DNA from: Torreya grandis
Taxonomy: Eukaryota; Streptophyta; Pinopsida; Cupressales; Taxaceae
Length of the DNA: 64,000 bases
Assembly: GCA_037957365.1 (NCBI GenBank)
Contig: JARHVA010003527.1
Coordinates: 809,001 to 873,000 of the forward strand
Direction of reading: 5' to 3'
Positions within the stretch are counted from its first letter, which is position 1. The number at the start of each line of letters is the position of its first letter. A program made the position numbers and the translations under genes. The notes below the pieces were generated by a model. It worked only from the letters and a program-made list of their open reading frames with translations, had not been told where the DNA came from and did no database searches. Below are positions 1-12,189 of the stretch, in pieces.

Positions 1-452
1 TTTTTTGAGAAATTGTTAAGTTTAAATGCTCTTTCCATTTTGCAAGCATAGAAACACCATTTGATTTCATCTTATCCCATACACTTGCCATTTTACAAGA
101 TCATTCTTTCTCATCTCATCATCTTCTTGTTTGCGAGACCATTCTCATTTATTTATCATCTCTTCCATTTATTTTATAACATTAATCATGATATTCTAAT
201 CATCATTTTTCTTCTATCCCATCTACTAGAAAAGCTACATTTGGCCTAAAGTTCATGTTGGAACATGGATCAATAGAACTATGTAGGTAGCATCCACTTG
301 TCTTATACATCTGAAGTCAACTCAGCCAACCCCTTCCTTTTCTTCTCTTCTCCCATTTATTCTATCATTTTTATTTGTATTATGTGGTGGAAATTAATGC
401 CTCTATCACACATGCATGAACATTTGTCTTTAAAACCACATTAACTTGGTTT

Positions 453-560
453 CTGTTTGTGTGTGTTTATTTGAGTCTTCTTAGTTTTTATTTGTGTGTG
501 CTTATTTGAGTTTTCTTGGTTTTTTTTGTGTGTGTTTTGAGTTTTCTTGGTGTTTTTTTG
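453..560 (+). repeat. tandem minisatellite, about 36-bp unit x3
   Basis: Three consecutive units share the pattern TTGTGTGTG, then a short T-rich piece, then TTTGAGTTTTCTTGG. They are imperfect and shorten towards the right. The array lies in the non-coding 3' part of element G. Confidence 0.7.
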
Positions 561-640
561 TGCTTTCACACCTCTCCTTTTATTCCTTCTCCTTCTCTCT
601 TTTTTATTTCTTCTTGGTCTTGTGTTTCTTATGTTTATTT

Positions 641-866
641 TTGCTTATCTCTTTTGTGTTTTAGAACATCTTGATGATTCACATGGATCTCAATTATTTA
701 TATCCCGATCCTATGTTATTACATTATTCTTAGACCATTTTTGTTTATTTTTTTGTTGTTAGTGTCTTATTTTTCTATTTGATTTTGCTTTTCTCTTCTG
801 TGTCTAAGAATTCCTTGATGGTCCACATGGATCTTGATTATTCATATTCTGGTCTCACGTTATTTA
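641..866 (+). repeat. tandem duplication, about 143-bp period
   Basis: The segment 641-722 (with core 'cacatggatct') recurs, diverged, at 784-866. Both copies share the blocks 'tttgctt', 'ttgatg', 'cacatggatct' and 'gttatt' in the same order and spacing. This looks like an old local duplication within the 3' region of element G. Confidence 0.65.
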
Positions 867-2285
867 GATGTTATTACCTTTTATTTTTAAACATTTTTTA
901 TTCCTACTTAAGTCTAGATAAATCATATCTTGATTTCATGTTAGGTTCATTTATGTTTATCCTTTTCTTTATTTTTATTTTTATTTTTTAAATTTAAATC
1001 ATTGCAACTCTAGTTTTAGTCATTGTTTTACCATTATCCTTAGTTATAGATATTCACATTTGAATTGGCTTAGTACAATTGGAATCTTATGTCATTCTAA
1101 GTTATTCATTTTTATATTGCCTAATTTATTTTTCTATAGAAATAAAATTGTGCTCATGTCTCAAGGTCTTAACGTCAACATCAAATCTGATGAATGATTC
1201 TCAAGAACACTTTGCAAAACCTAGGCTCATGATATGGAATTAGGCTTCTCGATAGCATGCATTTTAGGCTTATTTATCTATTATTAGACATACATGTCTT
1301 CACATGTATTGTGATTTTAATCAATTCTTGGTCATTTTTCATCATTCCTCATTCCATTCTCTCCCAAACTTGGGTGAACTACATTGGCCTAAAGTTCACA
1401 TTGGAACATGAGTCCATGGAATTATGTAGGCAATGCTCAATTTTATTGAGGTTAGATTGACTATCTCCATTATTTTTTTCATCTCTCTTATCACTTTGTG
1501 CATTCTCATATGCTTGGTTTTATATGATTTTCTAAAGCCATTACACCATCGCATGTACATCTGTGCCCACTTACTTTAACCTATCTTTTTATTTATATCC
1601 TTGAGATATTTTGCTTACCAATTGCCCATGTTGGGGTATAACTTCTAAACCACATTTGAATAAAATCATCTCTACAAGGGAAAAATCATTCTTTATTCTT
1701 TATCAATTATCAAAATTTTCCCTACTAGGGCATAACTAATTTACCATGATCACATTTGCTCTATTGGGGTACTTCTTATTATCTTCTCTTTGGAGACCCC
1801 ATTCTAGTGGTTCTTTCCTTCCTAAAAGAAAAACATTCTCCCTTTTCCTCTAATTCCAATCTCTCCACATTAAATCCCATGATGGTAATTTTTTTAGTGT
1901 ACAACTTGTCTCAGGATTGATTAATGTCGTAATCATGTACCTTGTACTCTCAAATTGAGTATGTTTAAACTGTGTCCCTTATATTTATAGATTGTATCTT
2001 TCCCATTCCCCCCATATCTAGGTCCTATTATACCTCTAGTTATATTTTTATCATTTATGGTAATCACGTCTACAAGCATTAGCTCATCTGGATGTGATCT
2101 ATTCCATGGGTTAATCTCTCACTTTCTCTCTCTTTTTGAGAGTTCGTCCTTCTCTTTCATCCTAGTATGTCCTCTTAAGGGGGCATCATGGGTATGTTCT
2201 AATTTATTATTGACAACTATTTTCTTTGAAAATATGTTTCTTCACTTTAATGTCTCACTATGTCTTCTCAAATAGGGGCAAAATG

Positions 2286-3200
2286 TAGACATCTAATTCC
2301 TAACACCATTTGTGTTGAAACTGTCAATCTTACTTGAATTACACTCAAATGAAAATTTTAGGTCAAAATACATAAAATTTCCTAAATGGTTCAAAAATTT
2401 TATTTACATATTCTATTTTAGGTCAAAGTATCCCTAAATAGGGCAATGCATTTTATGGGCTAGCTAACTTTGATCAGGTCATTTCGAGTCAAAAAGACCA
2501 TTTTGCCATTTAGTGCTCTAGATCACTCTTTTATTATAATTCATTGGTACACATCATTTACCTTTGTTATTTTATTTTGGTAACATCCTAAATGGGAATA
2601 TGGTTCCAATGAATCTAACATCACCCTCTATTTCTTCTTGAGTCAAATTATGACCCAATAATATGACTTTCTAACCATTTTGATTAGTTGAGGGATAATT
2701 TTCAAATAATTTAAAAAATATTGATTAACCTTATTTAAAACTAATTAATCTAAATCAAGAGATTAAGTGGATTATCCATGAGAGTTTTTGAATATTTATT
2801 TTAGAAAATTGATTCTTATTATTTGCATCACCTAGTGACATTATCTATGGGGTGTCATCCATCAAGACATAAGTGCATAAAATATCAAGATTATGGGTCA
2901 CCCATTCCTATTTAATGCCTCCCATGACTCTTCAATGCCCCTTCTTCCAAGGTCATGTTAAGGATAACTGTGAATTTAATTCCAAATATTAGGATTATCC
3001 TCAAGCACACATCTTCATCTCAATATGGGTGGTTGAGATTGATCCTGAACAATCTCAAAAATCTATAAATACAGAGGCCATGGACATCATGTCTAATATA
3101 TTTTGGTGTAAGTTTATTATGCTCAAATATCTTCAAAGCTTAAATATTGCAAAGTTATAATTCTAAATTATTTCCACAAAGCTTCATTGATAGGCTACTT
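2286..3200 (+). repeat. probable LTR of element G (left part; right end not found)
   Basis: The start is placed at TGTAGACATC directly after a purine tract (about 2273-2285). A TATA-like box, TATAAATA, lies at 3064-3071 in the context 'aatctataaatacagagg', a typical LTR core promoter. The second LTR copy is not in the window, so the 3' limit is unknown and this span covers only the part supported by the start and the promoter. Confidence 0.4.
3064..3071 (+). promoter_or_regulatory. TATA box of the probable G LTR
   Basis: TATAAATA followed by an A/G-rich leader. It stands out from the surrounding AT-rich DNA by context, not by sequence alone. Confidence 0.35.
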
Positions 3201-5777
3201 TAGTGATTCCACATCAAGAGCCTAGGTTTTGTTGAGTGTTCTTGAGGAATTGGAGGAACTTACCACCATTGTTGACAAAGAAAAGGATGTTTGATCAAGG
3301 GATAACATGTTTTTGATCCACATGGGCATGGTGAATCCATTTTGGTAGGTAATATGGAATTTCTTTCTTTCATTTTTTTCTTGCTATCTTTTGTAATTCC
3401 CATAGGAATAGATAGGCTTGGTTAGTTAGTTCTTTATACATGTTTCATTATTTATGGACTAATGCTTGACTAACTTCCTTTTTAATCCTCTCTACAATAA
3501 ACATATAAAAAATAATAATCATCATAAATTCTATTGTATAGATATTTAGTAGATGGCTTCCATGGTTCTCCATAAGTTTTGTGGACTATCCCAATGACCA
3601 CATCCAAAAAACAAAACATCATATGAAAATTGTCATTGGCTAGCCTTTATTATAGTTTTAACATTTTCTCTTTTAATTTGACATTGATAACTTCTCCTAA
3701 GACTAAAATTTTATTTGAGGTCAAGATGATATCCAATAATGTAACCCATTCTAATTATACGTAGGTGATACTGGGGAACCCATATAACCTATTCAAAAGT
3801 GATATTAATACCTTAATTATTGGTATGAACTTAATTATGCCATTGGAGAAAATACACATTTTGGGATTCAATTTCTCACCCTTTAATAACCATTTTCAAT
3901 AATCCTTCTATGGTATTTTGTTCCATCCATACATTGGCTAAAACTTTATTTTAATTGGATTCACGGATTGCAATCCTAAGATATCTATCAAATGCTTCTC
4001 TAAAAACCAAATAAACTACCATTTTATATGTTTTAAGATGTAGTGAATGTCTAGTGTAATTTTCATTAAAGATTAAATCACAAAGTAAGTCTATACAGTG
4101 CATTATCTTGGGTTTTATAGCCACATTATGTAATCCCATACTCCTTATCGATAATAAGTCATCGATATATTATTGTTCCTCCTGAAATAAATTATCCTAC
4201 AAGGAATATGGCGCTATGGACTCTAACACATTATAGATAGACAAATAATAGGGTAACTTGAAATTGAGGGCACTCTTATCAAACACAACATTTATATATA
4301 TAGTGCTACCATAAATGGAGTATGAAGAAGCTTGGATGTGTGTTGATTTTAGAGAATCCATTTTGGTAATCTAAGACTTTGAAGGATATTTTATAGACTA
4401 ACTAAAACCACTTATAAATTGCCTAATAAAACTAGGTATTTTAGTTGTTTGAGAGCTTATAATAATATTTAGCTAGTAAGTTAAAGGTAAAGTGACTTGA
4501 CATTTCTCAAATTTTACATATATCACCAAAGTTTGGATCTTTAATGCACATTTCATGTGACATTAATGTGAATAATATATTTTGATTGTATTCCCATTTT
4601 AATTTAAATCTACTAGATAACTTTGGTAGGATATCTCTACCACATGGTAAATTCATTTTAACTTTGAGTGTTGAATCATCACTTTAATATAAGTTTCAAT
4701 TTATCTCTTATTGGCCTTTTGATTAATTATCAAATCCTTTGTTTGCATTCTAGCCACGCATGTTCTTGATTGTGATACTCACATTCATCTCATTTTCCTT
4801 GGATCTTTATCCTTGTAATCTTAATTTATATGCTCCATAGGCTATGAGATAATGAGATTGAGGCATGTCGATAAATATTAGGGAGTAAAGATATTTGATG
4901 TCAACTGTGCATTTCATTCCATAAAATTTAGGTTAGTAGGATGTTAACATGTCATGTGATATTAGGGACCCAGAGACTCAAGATTGCTTAGCCATTGACT
5001 TTGTAATTTTCCTAGAGAGCTCTAAGTGAATAGGATTACACCACCTATCATGATATTATAGTTTCATAAAATCCAAATATAAAACCTCATTTGACCCTTC
5101 AAGTTCTAAATCCATGGGATTACACCATGTGGATTAATCTTAGATTTTCTATGACTTAAAAGACTTAAGTTTTTTTTACAAAAACAATTTTGTCCTAAGT
5201 GAATGAGGCCTTACCATATGGATGGTTTTCAATAACTCATCTTCCTTAAAGGTATAAAACTTTTATTTAACTTTGGTGAGCTCTGATTAATGTGATGATG
5301 CCACTCAGCTTGATCTCAAAACTTTCAGGTTGTGATACTTTGAATATTCAATAAATCTAAAGGATTACAAATGAATTTGATCCTACCGTCTATCATGATA
5401 TTTAAATTTGGAGTATAAAATAATGGTATGGCCCAAGTGTAGAAAACCATAAATGTTAAAAATATCTATATATGAATACAAAAACACAAGATAAAATATA
5501 ACATAGAATGTTATCTCTGTTAACCAAAAACATAAGTTTAAATTTTAGAGAAGATATAAAAATCTTAGGTTAAAAATAAATCATGGATAATTCCCAAGAT
5601 TTCTTTCTCTTTATTTTGGACTTCTATGACTTTGATTTAAAATTTTGAGAACAACCTTAGACTTATGCATGTCAAAAATAGATGTCAAAGATTTCTAAAA
5701 CTCATAGGACCTCAAATAAATATTGCTAACAATAGTGGGCCCCTATTTAAAGTTATAAAATGGGGGGTGTTATAAAA
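3201..5777. other. degenerate AT-rich stretch, no gene seen
   Basis: There is no long open frame and no recognisable domain on either strand. Three sites share 'ggattaca' or 'tatcatgatat' wording (about 5032-5060, 5113-5135 and 5360-5405), which hints at old internal repeats. It may be the rest of the G LTR or the 3' untranslated part and LTR of F; the sequence does not decide. Confidence 0.4.
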
Positions 5778-5801
5778 CAACAAATGGTGACTCATTAGGG
5801 A
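5778..5801 (+). other. candidate LTR end plus primer-binding site
   Basis: An 'acaaca' LTR-like end is followed two bases later by TGGTGACTCATTAGGGA (5785-5801). This resembles the TGGCGACTC..CTGGGGA primer site of element B and of Tat/Ogre-type elements, which is complementary to a tRNA-Arg 3' end. No matching upstream LTR partner was found, so chance remains possible. Confidence 0.25.
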
Positions 5802-6077
5802 AATACTGTAGAGTACTTGAGAACCTATAATCTTGGTAATGTATCAAAGCATAACTTTAGTCCTGATAAGGAAGGACTAAGTGAACTAGTCTATTCAAAA
5901 TGACTCTCCCTTCCTAATTAAACATAATAGCCCTTTTCATTCCTAATATCTATGTGTTATTTTGAGAAATTTATTTCCCCCTTGTTATGATAGTTTTATA
6001 AAAGACCTAAATAAACACTTTAGGTTTCATTTTGATTTCATATTTTGTAACCAAATAGTAAGGGAAGCCTAGGCATT

Positions 6078-6195
6078 ACTTTTCTTCTATCTAGGTGTGC
6101 ATAGACCTAATAGAGATACCTATGATTCCACTCTAAACCTTACTCTACTTCCATCTAGGTATTCATATCCTTAGTAGAGATTACTTGAATCACTC
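6078..6195 (+). repeat. tandem duplication, about 60-bp period
   Basis: Two adjacent diverged units share, in order, 'atctaggt', 'cat', 'cctta/ccta', 'agtagaga/aatagaga' and 'cactc'. No coding meaning was seen. Confidence 0.6.
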
Positions 6196-6824
6196 TTCTT
6201 CCATAATTTTGCATGATGATTTTTTTAAACACATATAAAAGAAGGGATAGGAATCACCATTGTTTGGGTGTATGTATAAGAAAACATATTTTTATCAATA
6301 CATCCCTACTAATGTACATCTATTTCATTTTATATTATCTTTTCTCCAAGTTTTATCATGTAATAATGTAGTTGATATTTGTAAATGAAAATTATTTATA
6401 AAATTTGCATGAGTACATCAGAGTAAATCCCAAAGGTTTGGTGAACCTATTAAATCTAGGTAAAACTCAATTCAGTCATAACACATACCTCAATCTCAAA
6501 ACCTCAAACACTACTAGAATAAATCACAGTGAATGTGAATTATGTTTTATTTTATACCATTGCCTCATTTTTAGTAAGCCTCTTTGTCATCCTATAATAA
6601 TAAATTGATTAGACTACTATGTTTTTTAAGCAAACTAATCTAGAAATCATAACAACTAACTACAAAATAAAATGCTAAAAACATAAAGCTAATCTAGGAA
6701 AATAGCAAAGGTTAACCTAGGAAAACATAGAATATATTATATAAAGTATGAAACCTAATATAACATTACATGTATATGTGAACTTATAGTCATTCAAAAT
6801 CATCTCTAGTTAGAGTAGCCATGA

Positions 6825-7870
6825 AATAGTGTTCCAAAAATTATCCGTTGACTTGAAAAGTAAGGACATTACCTTGGAGGTCCTTTAAACAGAAGACATT
6901 ATTACCTAGATTTTTAGATATTTGATATGTTCCAATGTATAAAGGATTGAACTTATCATGTTGTCCTTTATTTTCCTATGCCTTATCCCATTAAATCACT
7001 AGGTCTAAAATCCTAAAATACTTGATTTTATATCATTTGTCAAACCACATTTTGATAATATCTTCATATTTGCTAAATTTATGTAGTTTTTCAATTCATG
7101 CATATTCCATCTAAACAATGTCAAGTAGTATGGACAAGGTTCTTTCATATTCCCTCATGTACTCTTGTATAAACTAGAACATTGGTAATTTGAGAATGAT
7201 AGGTAAGATGGTTTGGTGTCCATATACCCAAAATATAGGTGAAGCCTTGAGAGATTTCTTGTGTCTTTTTTTGTTTTACCATAGTGCATACTTTAATAAT
7301 GAATACCATTCTCTTGGTTTTTCTCATGTTGACTTCTTTATGGCATCCATTATATTATTGGTATTAGATTAAATAAATTCATTCCATTATGGATAGTAAT
7401 TTCAAGAAAATTTGATGGTAATTTGGTTATTATAGGCCCAATCAGTAAATTATATGGATTGAAAAGCTATACCATTATCATGAACTAAATATATTGGGGT
7501 GCCAAACATATTCAGTATATTATCTTCTAGAAATTTGATAACATCCAGTGCTCTATAATTATTAGTGGCCACATCTTCTATCCATTTTTTGTAATAGTCA
7601 TTGGTTGTTAGGACAAATTTATGTCCTACTAATTAATTTGGGTTGAGCACCCCAAAAAAGTCAAGACCCCATTGAGCAAGATGGCATCCTTCAATTACTA
7701 GTTGTAGAGGCATGGCAACATGCACTTCCATTTTTACAAACACATGGAATTCATGAAAGGTCTTGACATAATTATGATCATCCTAAAAAACCATAGGTCA
7801 ATAGTATCCCATTATCAATATTTTATGACTTATTTTGCTAGTAGAGGGATGTCCACAACCTATATTTTAA
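6825..7870 (-). pseudogene. integrase remnant of element F
   Basis: On the minus strand 7870-7740 gives a degraded HHCC-type zinc-binding region, with a GHPSTSKISHKIL-like stretch, then GYY.P and a downstream His/Val-rich segment. Next come QWGLDFFG (first catalytic Asp, near 7660) and a LVHDNGIAF stretch (second Asp). The catalytic Glu region is damaged. About 7290-7177 reads WVYGHQTILPIILKLP, typical of the region after the core. 6900-6825 reads as the integrase tail (DLQGN...NG.FLEHYF), which matches the tail of element B (NGQHLKHFNF). Several in-frame stops make it non-functional. Confidence 0.75.
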
Positions 7871-8229
7871 TGTACATTATCTATGATGTATGTGGCTTAT
7901 TATTTTTAAACACACCTTAAATAATTCCTTCATAATTTTCCCAGTATAGAACTCCCTTATTTGTTATATAATGGGCTGATTTGAGGTTAAGGGATCACCT
8001 TTGCTCTATGTTTAATTTAGGGTAACATATACCCATGAGTAAGTAGTGGATGTTGTGGGTATACCATTCACCATTATCTACTTGAGTCTCATTGATTTAT
8101 TCAATGTAAACTTATGGATTAATGTTAGTCATGGGATAAATGATTCATTGGTCTCATACCATATTATCTGGTTTGATTTCAAGATCAAACTCTTGTAGTT
8201 TTGCCATCCAATTACCTTTTATTTCATCT

Positions 8230-9270
8230 AATTCATTTTGTCCAAGCCTAAGCTTGACAGTTGGGTTTGGAACAATGGCATATGTCTTATTCCTTATAAT
8301 GTAATGCCTAAAAATCTTTGATCAACTCATATATCTTCTTAAATATCATTGAATACTTTAACTTTACATATTTTAGATTGGTACTCATGAAATTAATTTG
8401 ATGTTGATTGTTATTTACCTTTTGTGTGATTATTATTGTTTTACTATGTTCTAAATCAAAGGAATAAAGGAATAAATCCTTAGTTAAGTTCATTATAATT
8501 AGAAATAGAACCTAGGTAATGGAATTTTTGATATCCAAGATAGCTTTCTTGGATTCAATTGTCCATTCTATTTTACCATCCTATTTTAACATAACATTAA
8601 ATGGTTTGATGATATCTAAAAATCCATAAATGAATTTACTTAAAAATTTTATCTTGAAAAAGAAATAATTCAATTTTCTCTTATTATTATGAGGTTTTAT
8701 CTTGGAAATGGCTTAGATTCATTTTGGGTCAATGGAAATCCCATCATTGGTAATGACATGGCCTAAATTTTTCCTTTAATGACTCTAAAGATACTCCTGT
8801 TTGGGTTGAGTGCTATTCCATATCTCCCACATCTATAAAATACCTTTTGTAGATGGTTTTCATGATCAACTTTATACTTTGGAAACAATGTTAGGTTATC
8901 CATATAAAATATGATACACTTTCCAACAAGTCCTTGAAATTTAAATTCAATCAACTGCTAGAAGGTTACTCCTACATTTATTAATCCAAAATGAATCCTT
9001 TTATATGTGAAATTTACCGACACATTGGTGAAGGTAGTCTTCATTATATCTTTTGATTCTCCTAAAAATTGGTTATAACTTGAGAATCCATCTAAGGACA
9101 TCATCTTATATCCACTAATTATTTATATTACCTCATCCAATGAGGGTAGGGGATAATTAATATTCTTTTATGTTCAATTATGTTTTTTGAATTCAATACA
9201 TAGACTAATTTATCCATTATTCTTCTTAACTATTACTAGGTTGGCTACTTAGGTAGAATACCTAATTAGA
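8230..9270 (-). pseudogene. reverse transcriptase and RNase H remnant of element F
   Basis: Minus-strand reading gives RT blocks in order: VIVKKNNG and a C.EFK motif; YPLPSLDEV; SLDGFSSYNQ; HFGLINVGVTF; and YMDNLTLF at the active site, where the usual two Asp read as Asp-Asn. The longest clean stretch is 8763-8954. From 8560 down follow LYSF (usual first RNase H Asp lost), NFMSTNLKYVKLKYS and MIFKKIYELIKDF, matching the RT-linked RNase H of gypsy elements. Wording is closest to elements A and B of this window. Confidence 0.75.
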
Positions 9271-9559
9271 TAGACAATCTTAGCATCTAATTACTTTTAT
9301 ACTTTTATCTAAATGAGGTTCTATAAAATTGAATTTATTATCCTCTATTGTTACCTAAAGGGATTGTGTTCTGAATTTAGTGGGATAGTGTGTGTGGTGA
9401 CCGTGAGGTCAAATACCTTTATATCCTCGTATGTCCAAGAAATCACATCTTTATATTATATTATCAAACCTTTCAAATTTTATTTTTCACTTTCAGTGTA
9501 ACTCAGACCAATTTTTACATACTAGGGATATCGTTCAGTGCTCAGGTTTTCTTTCACAA

Positions 9560-10138
9560 AATAATATTTAGTCACTTTAAGTTATTTCTAATTTTGAGAT
9601 TAGAAATCCATGCCACAAAATAACTCTAGTGAGACCATACCCATAATGATGAATTTCTCTTTCAACTATAAGATTTCATCCTCTCCTAGTTATTTTACAT
9701 TCATAGGCTTAATTTCCTTTTCATCTATTAAATGGGATTTAAAAACTCTAGAACTACCCATGAATTGTATAGTCTATTGATCATCATAAAATACCTAGAA
9801 TTTCTAAATATTGTTTGAGTCAAAGGGGTAAGAAACCAACTCTATAGATCATTTCTACATCGTGGATTCTTGAAATGGTGCTTAGTTGGTATATGAAGCT
9901 ACTAATGAATCTACCATTTGATTTGATTTTTTGACAATAAATAAAATGTTGAATTCTTTAAAGGATTCTATCAAATACCATGTTCAGTGTTTTTAATTCT
10001 TTAATTAAGAAATTTTACATTGATATTTCTATATGATATAGTTTAATACCAACTTAAATCACTAAATATTTGTAACTATTTGACATTATGTTTCAGTATG
10101 AACTACATACCAAGGATTAAAGCTTCATATTTAGATTT
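9560..10138 (-). pseudogene. extra RNase H (RVT_3 type) of element F, C-terminal part
   Basis: Directly upstream of the RT of F on the minus strand, 10138-10060 reads KSKYEALILGM and LQIFSDLSW, which are the Glu and Asp motifs of an archaeal/RVT_3-type RNase H. Around 9930 comes SNQMVDSLVASYTN, with the last Asp. A linker follows (SIELVSYPF...FYDDQ), which aligns with SIELVYRPSVPDN-like and FNDDHQ wording after the same domain in element B. The first part of the domain lies at 32868-32965, separated by element C. Confidence 0.7.
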
Positions 10139-10466
10139 TGGAATGATATTAATTCACCAAATAAGAAAAAATACAAAAATATATCATAATGATATGGAAA
10201 TATAGAAGAAAATATGAATAAGAGATAAGCCACTTCAAGGGAAAAACCTTCCAAATGCTTGCAATAATAAATGAATACTCCGATGTGATGATGACTAACT
10301 AAACCTACATCCTATATATAGTCTACCAAGGCCATGGACAACCCATAGGATGACCTAATATGCATATTAATGCATAGAGAAATGTAAAATAATTTGTAAA
10401 AGTGTTATGAAAGCCACAAGTTTGCTACACATAACCCTATGCATGCCAATAGTTAAGGGTATAACA
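10139..10466 (-). repeat. element C 3' LTR
   Basis: 328 bp, aligning throughout with 32541-32867 at roughly four bases in five (by eye). On the minus strand it starts TGTTATACCC and ends ATTCCA. A TATATATA box lies at 10313-10320. It is immediately preceded on the minus strand by the polypurine tract 10467-10477. Confidence 0.9.
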
Positions 10467-10477
10467 TGCCCCTCCCA
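10467..10477 (-). other. polypurine tract of element C
   Basis: On the minus strand this reads GGGAGGGGCA followed at once by the LTR start TGTTATACCC. It primes plus-strand DNA synthesis in LTR retroelements. Confidence 0.75.
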
Positions 10478-10539
10478 TTCAAAACAACATTGTCCTCAAT
10501 ATTTAATAAATCTTGGATGTTATTACATAAATTATTCAT

Positions 10540-11520
10540 CCTCCTAGGTAACATCTTTAGAAGGAAAATTCTTCCATTTTATTAGATACTCTATTATTAG
10601 TCTATATTGTAGCTACTTAGTACACATTTGAAGGACCACTTTCAAATCAAGAATAACCCTCCCTTCCTCATCTAATTTTGGTAACTTGGTTTGAGTGGTA
10701 AATTTATGTATAATTAGTTTCTAAAGGTAAGATACATGAAATATTGGATGAATGTGAGTGGATGGAGGAAATTCCATCTTATAAGCCATACTAACAATTT
10801 TACACAAGATTTGATAAGGGCCATAATACTTGTGAGATAGTTGGTTATCCTTTTTCTATTACTTCAAGGACATATAATTATATGGTTTCAAGTGAAAAAA
10901 TACCCAATCACCAATTCCAAAATTACTCTCACTCCTATACCGATCTACCTATTATTTCATGTAATTTTGGGCCAAAGCTAAATTTCATTTAAATTAGTAA
11001 GGACTTGTTGATGTTGAAGGCGTTCCTCCACTAAACACACCTTTAGGTGGGAATTCAATGCTGGAGTGAAGGATGGAGGATGGTATCCATATAATTCCAT
11101 AAAATGAGACATTTTTTATGAACTATGCATTGAAGTATTATACCAACATTTAACCAAGGGTAGCCACTGAACCCATTTATACTATATATCTAACACAACA
11201 CAAGGGTTGTAAAAGACCTAGGGTTTTAATGGTTTCACCTTTATTTTATTGATAGACCATATATTTAGCCACATATTTATATAAATCCCCCTTGAGTCCT
11301 TTCAAAAAAAAATACTTCTTGACTCTATGATAGGTTTTCAAAAAACCTAAATGACTACCAATTAGATATGCATGAAATTTTTTAAGGATTTTCTAATTGA
11401 AAAGAGAATGCTGATACATATATAATCTATCTTTGTACCGTAATAAATTCCCCTTCCATGTAAACTTTTTAATTCCATCTGAACCCTACTACAAATTCTG
11501 AATCAATATAAGGGTTGTAC
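10540..11520 (-). pseudogene. integrase (core deleted) and chromodomain of element C
   Basis: On the minus strand the reading gives part of the zinc-binding region (TYHRVKKYFF, KYVAKYMVYQ) and then NKGETIKTLGLLQPL near 11215. It then jumps to sequence normally found some 150 residues later: FYGIIWIPSS, AQNYMK, GDWVFFHLKPYNYMSL and the GPY/F-type module KYYGPYQIL near 10800. The segment that would hold the catalytic Asp-Asp-Glu is therefore absent, with the junction near 11150-11210. At about 10660-10540 EYLIKWKNFP.KDVT.EDE is a clear chromodomain, the module chromoviruses use to bind histone marks at insertion sites. Several stops are present. Confidence 0.8.
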
Positions 11521-11639
11521 TATCATTCTCCTATTTTGACCTTGCTGCATTGAGCCTGTCTACTTGCCAAATGGTTATGGCATATAACAATGCCTCAACT
11601 GGTTCATCATGCTTGGATAGTGCATCAACCACCACATTT

Positions 11640-12189
11640 TATTTTCCCTTATTGTAGACTATTTCAAAATTAAACCCTAACATTTTTGTCAACCATTTTT
11701 TTTGTTCTTTAGAGGAAAACCACTATTTTAAAAAATATTTAAGGCTGTCATGATTAGTCTTCACGTGAAAGTGATGACCCAATAGATAAGGTCTCTATTG
11801 TTTAACTACATGTATAATATCCATCATCTCTTTCTCATAGATGGGTTTGAGCTTATTTTTACCATTTAATTGATGACTTTCAAAGGAAATGGGCCTACCC
11901 TCTTGCATGAGTACCACACCCATATGATATCTAGATTCATCACATTCAACCATAAAAGATTTAGAAAAATATAGAGTAAATAATATAAGGGTGGTGCATA
12001 GAGCCATTTTCATCTATTTAAATGCATTGGTAGCTATATCAATCCACTAGAAGGAGTATTTATTCAACAAGGAAGTGAGTGGTGATGCAATACTACCATA
12101 GTGTTTGATAAACCTGTGATAGTAACTAGTTAGCCCTAGAAATCCCCTTAGTTTCTTGAGTGTCTTAGTAATATTTAAGTCCATCATGC
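11640..12189 (-). pseudogene. RT end and RNase H of element C
   Basis: Minus-strand reading from 12189 gives KTLKKLRGFLGLTSYYHRF and then the 72-residue frame 12013-11795. That frame includes MVECDESRYHMGVVLMQEGRPISF (catalytic Asp in CDES) and EKEMMDIIHVVKQ (catalytic Glu). Then follow RPYLLGHHFHVKTNHDSLKYFL (Asp) and NVVVDALSKH (last Asp). All four RNase H acidic positions are readable despite nearby stops. The RT upstream continues at 22035 after the E insertion. Confidence 0.85.

Larger units (their letters stand above)
1..2285 (+). mobile_element. element G, 3' internal region (partial, enters from left)
   Basis: This T-rich plus-strand stretch has no recognisable protein domain. Its open frames (for example 547-762 and 779-991) are runs of Leu, Phe, Ser and Ile, as expected from composition alone. 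It ends in a purine-rich run (about 2273-2285) followed by TGTAGACATC. That is the same layout as element D just before its 3' LTR, where a GGGGTGGGCAAA run precedes TGTAGTCAT. I infer the non-coding 3' part of a plus-strand LTR retrotransposon cut by the window edge. A roughly 60-bp segment at 235-295 (core 'ggcctaaagttca') recurs at 1380-1440. What lies further left is unknown. Confidence 0.45.
6825..10138 (-). mobile_element. element F, pol 3' half (Ty3/gypsy, Tat/Athila-like)
   Basis: Read on the minus strand, this block gives in order the end of an RNase H domain, reverse transcriptase, RT-linked RNase H, integrase zinc finger, integrase core and integrase C-terminus. All are broken by stops and indels. 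The upstream part is missing here because element C inserted at 10134-10138. The reading continues at 32868 on the far side of C. F is therefore older than C, D and E. Its LTRs were not identified. Confidence 0.8.

Noticed and set aside
61..991. Hydrophobic open frames that look like small membrane proteins
   Set aside because: They come from T-rich plus-strand sequence (Leu/Phe/Ser/Ile only), overlap tandem duplications and show no domain or conserved start.
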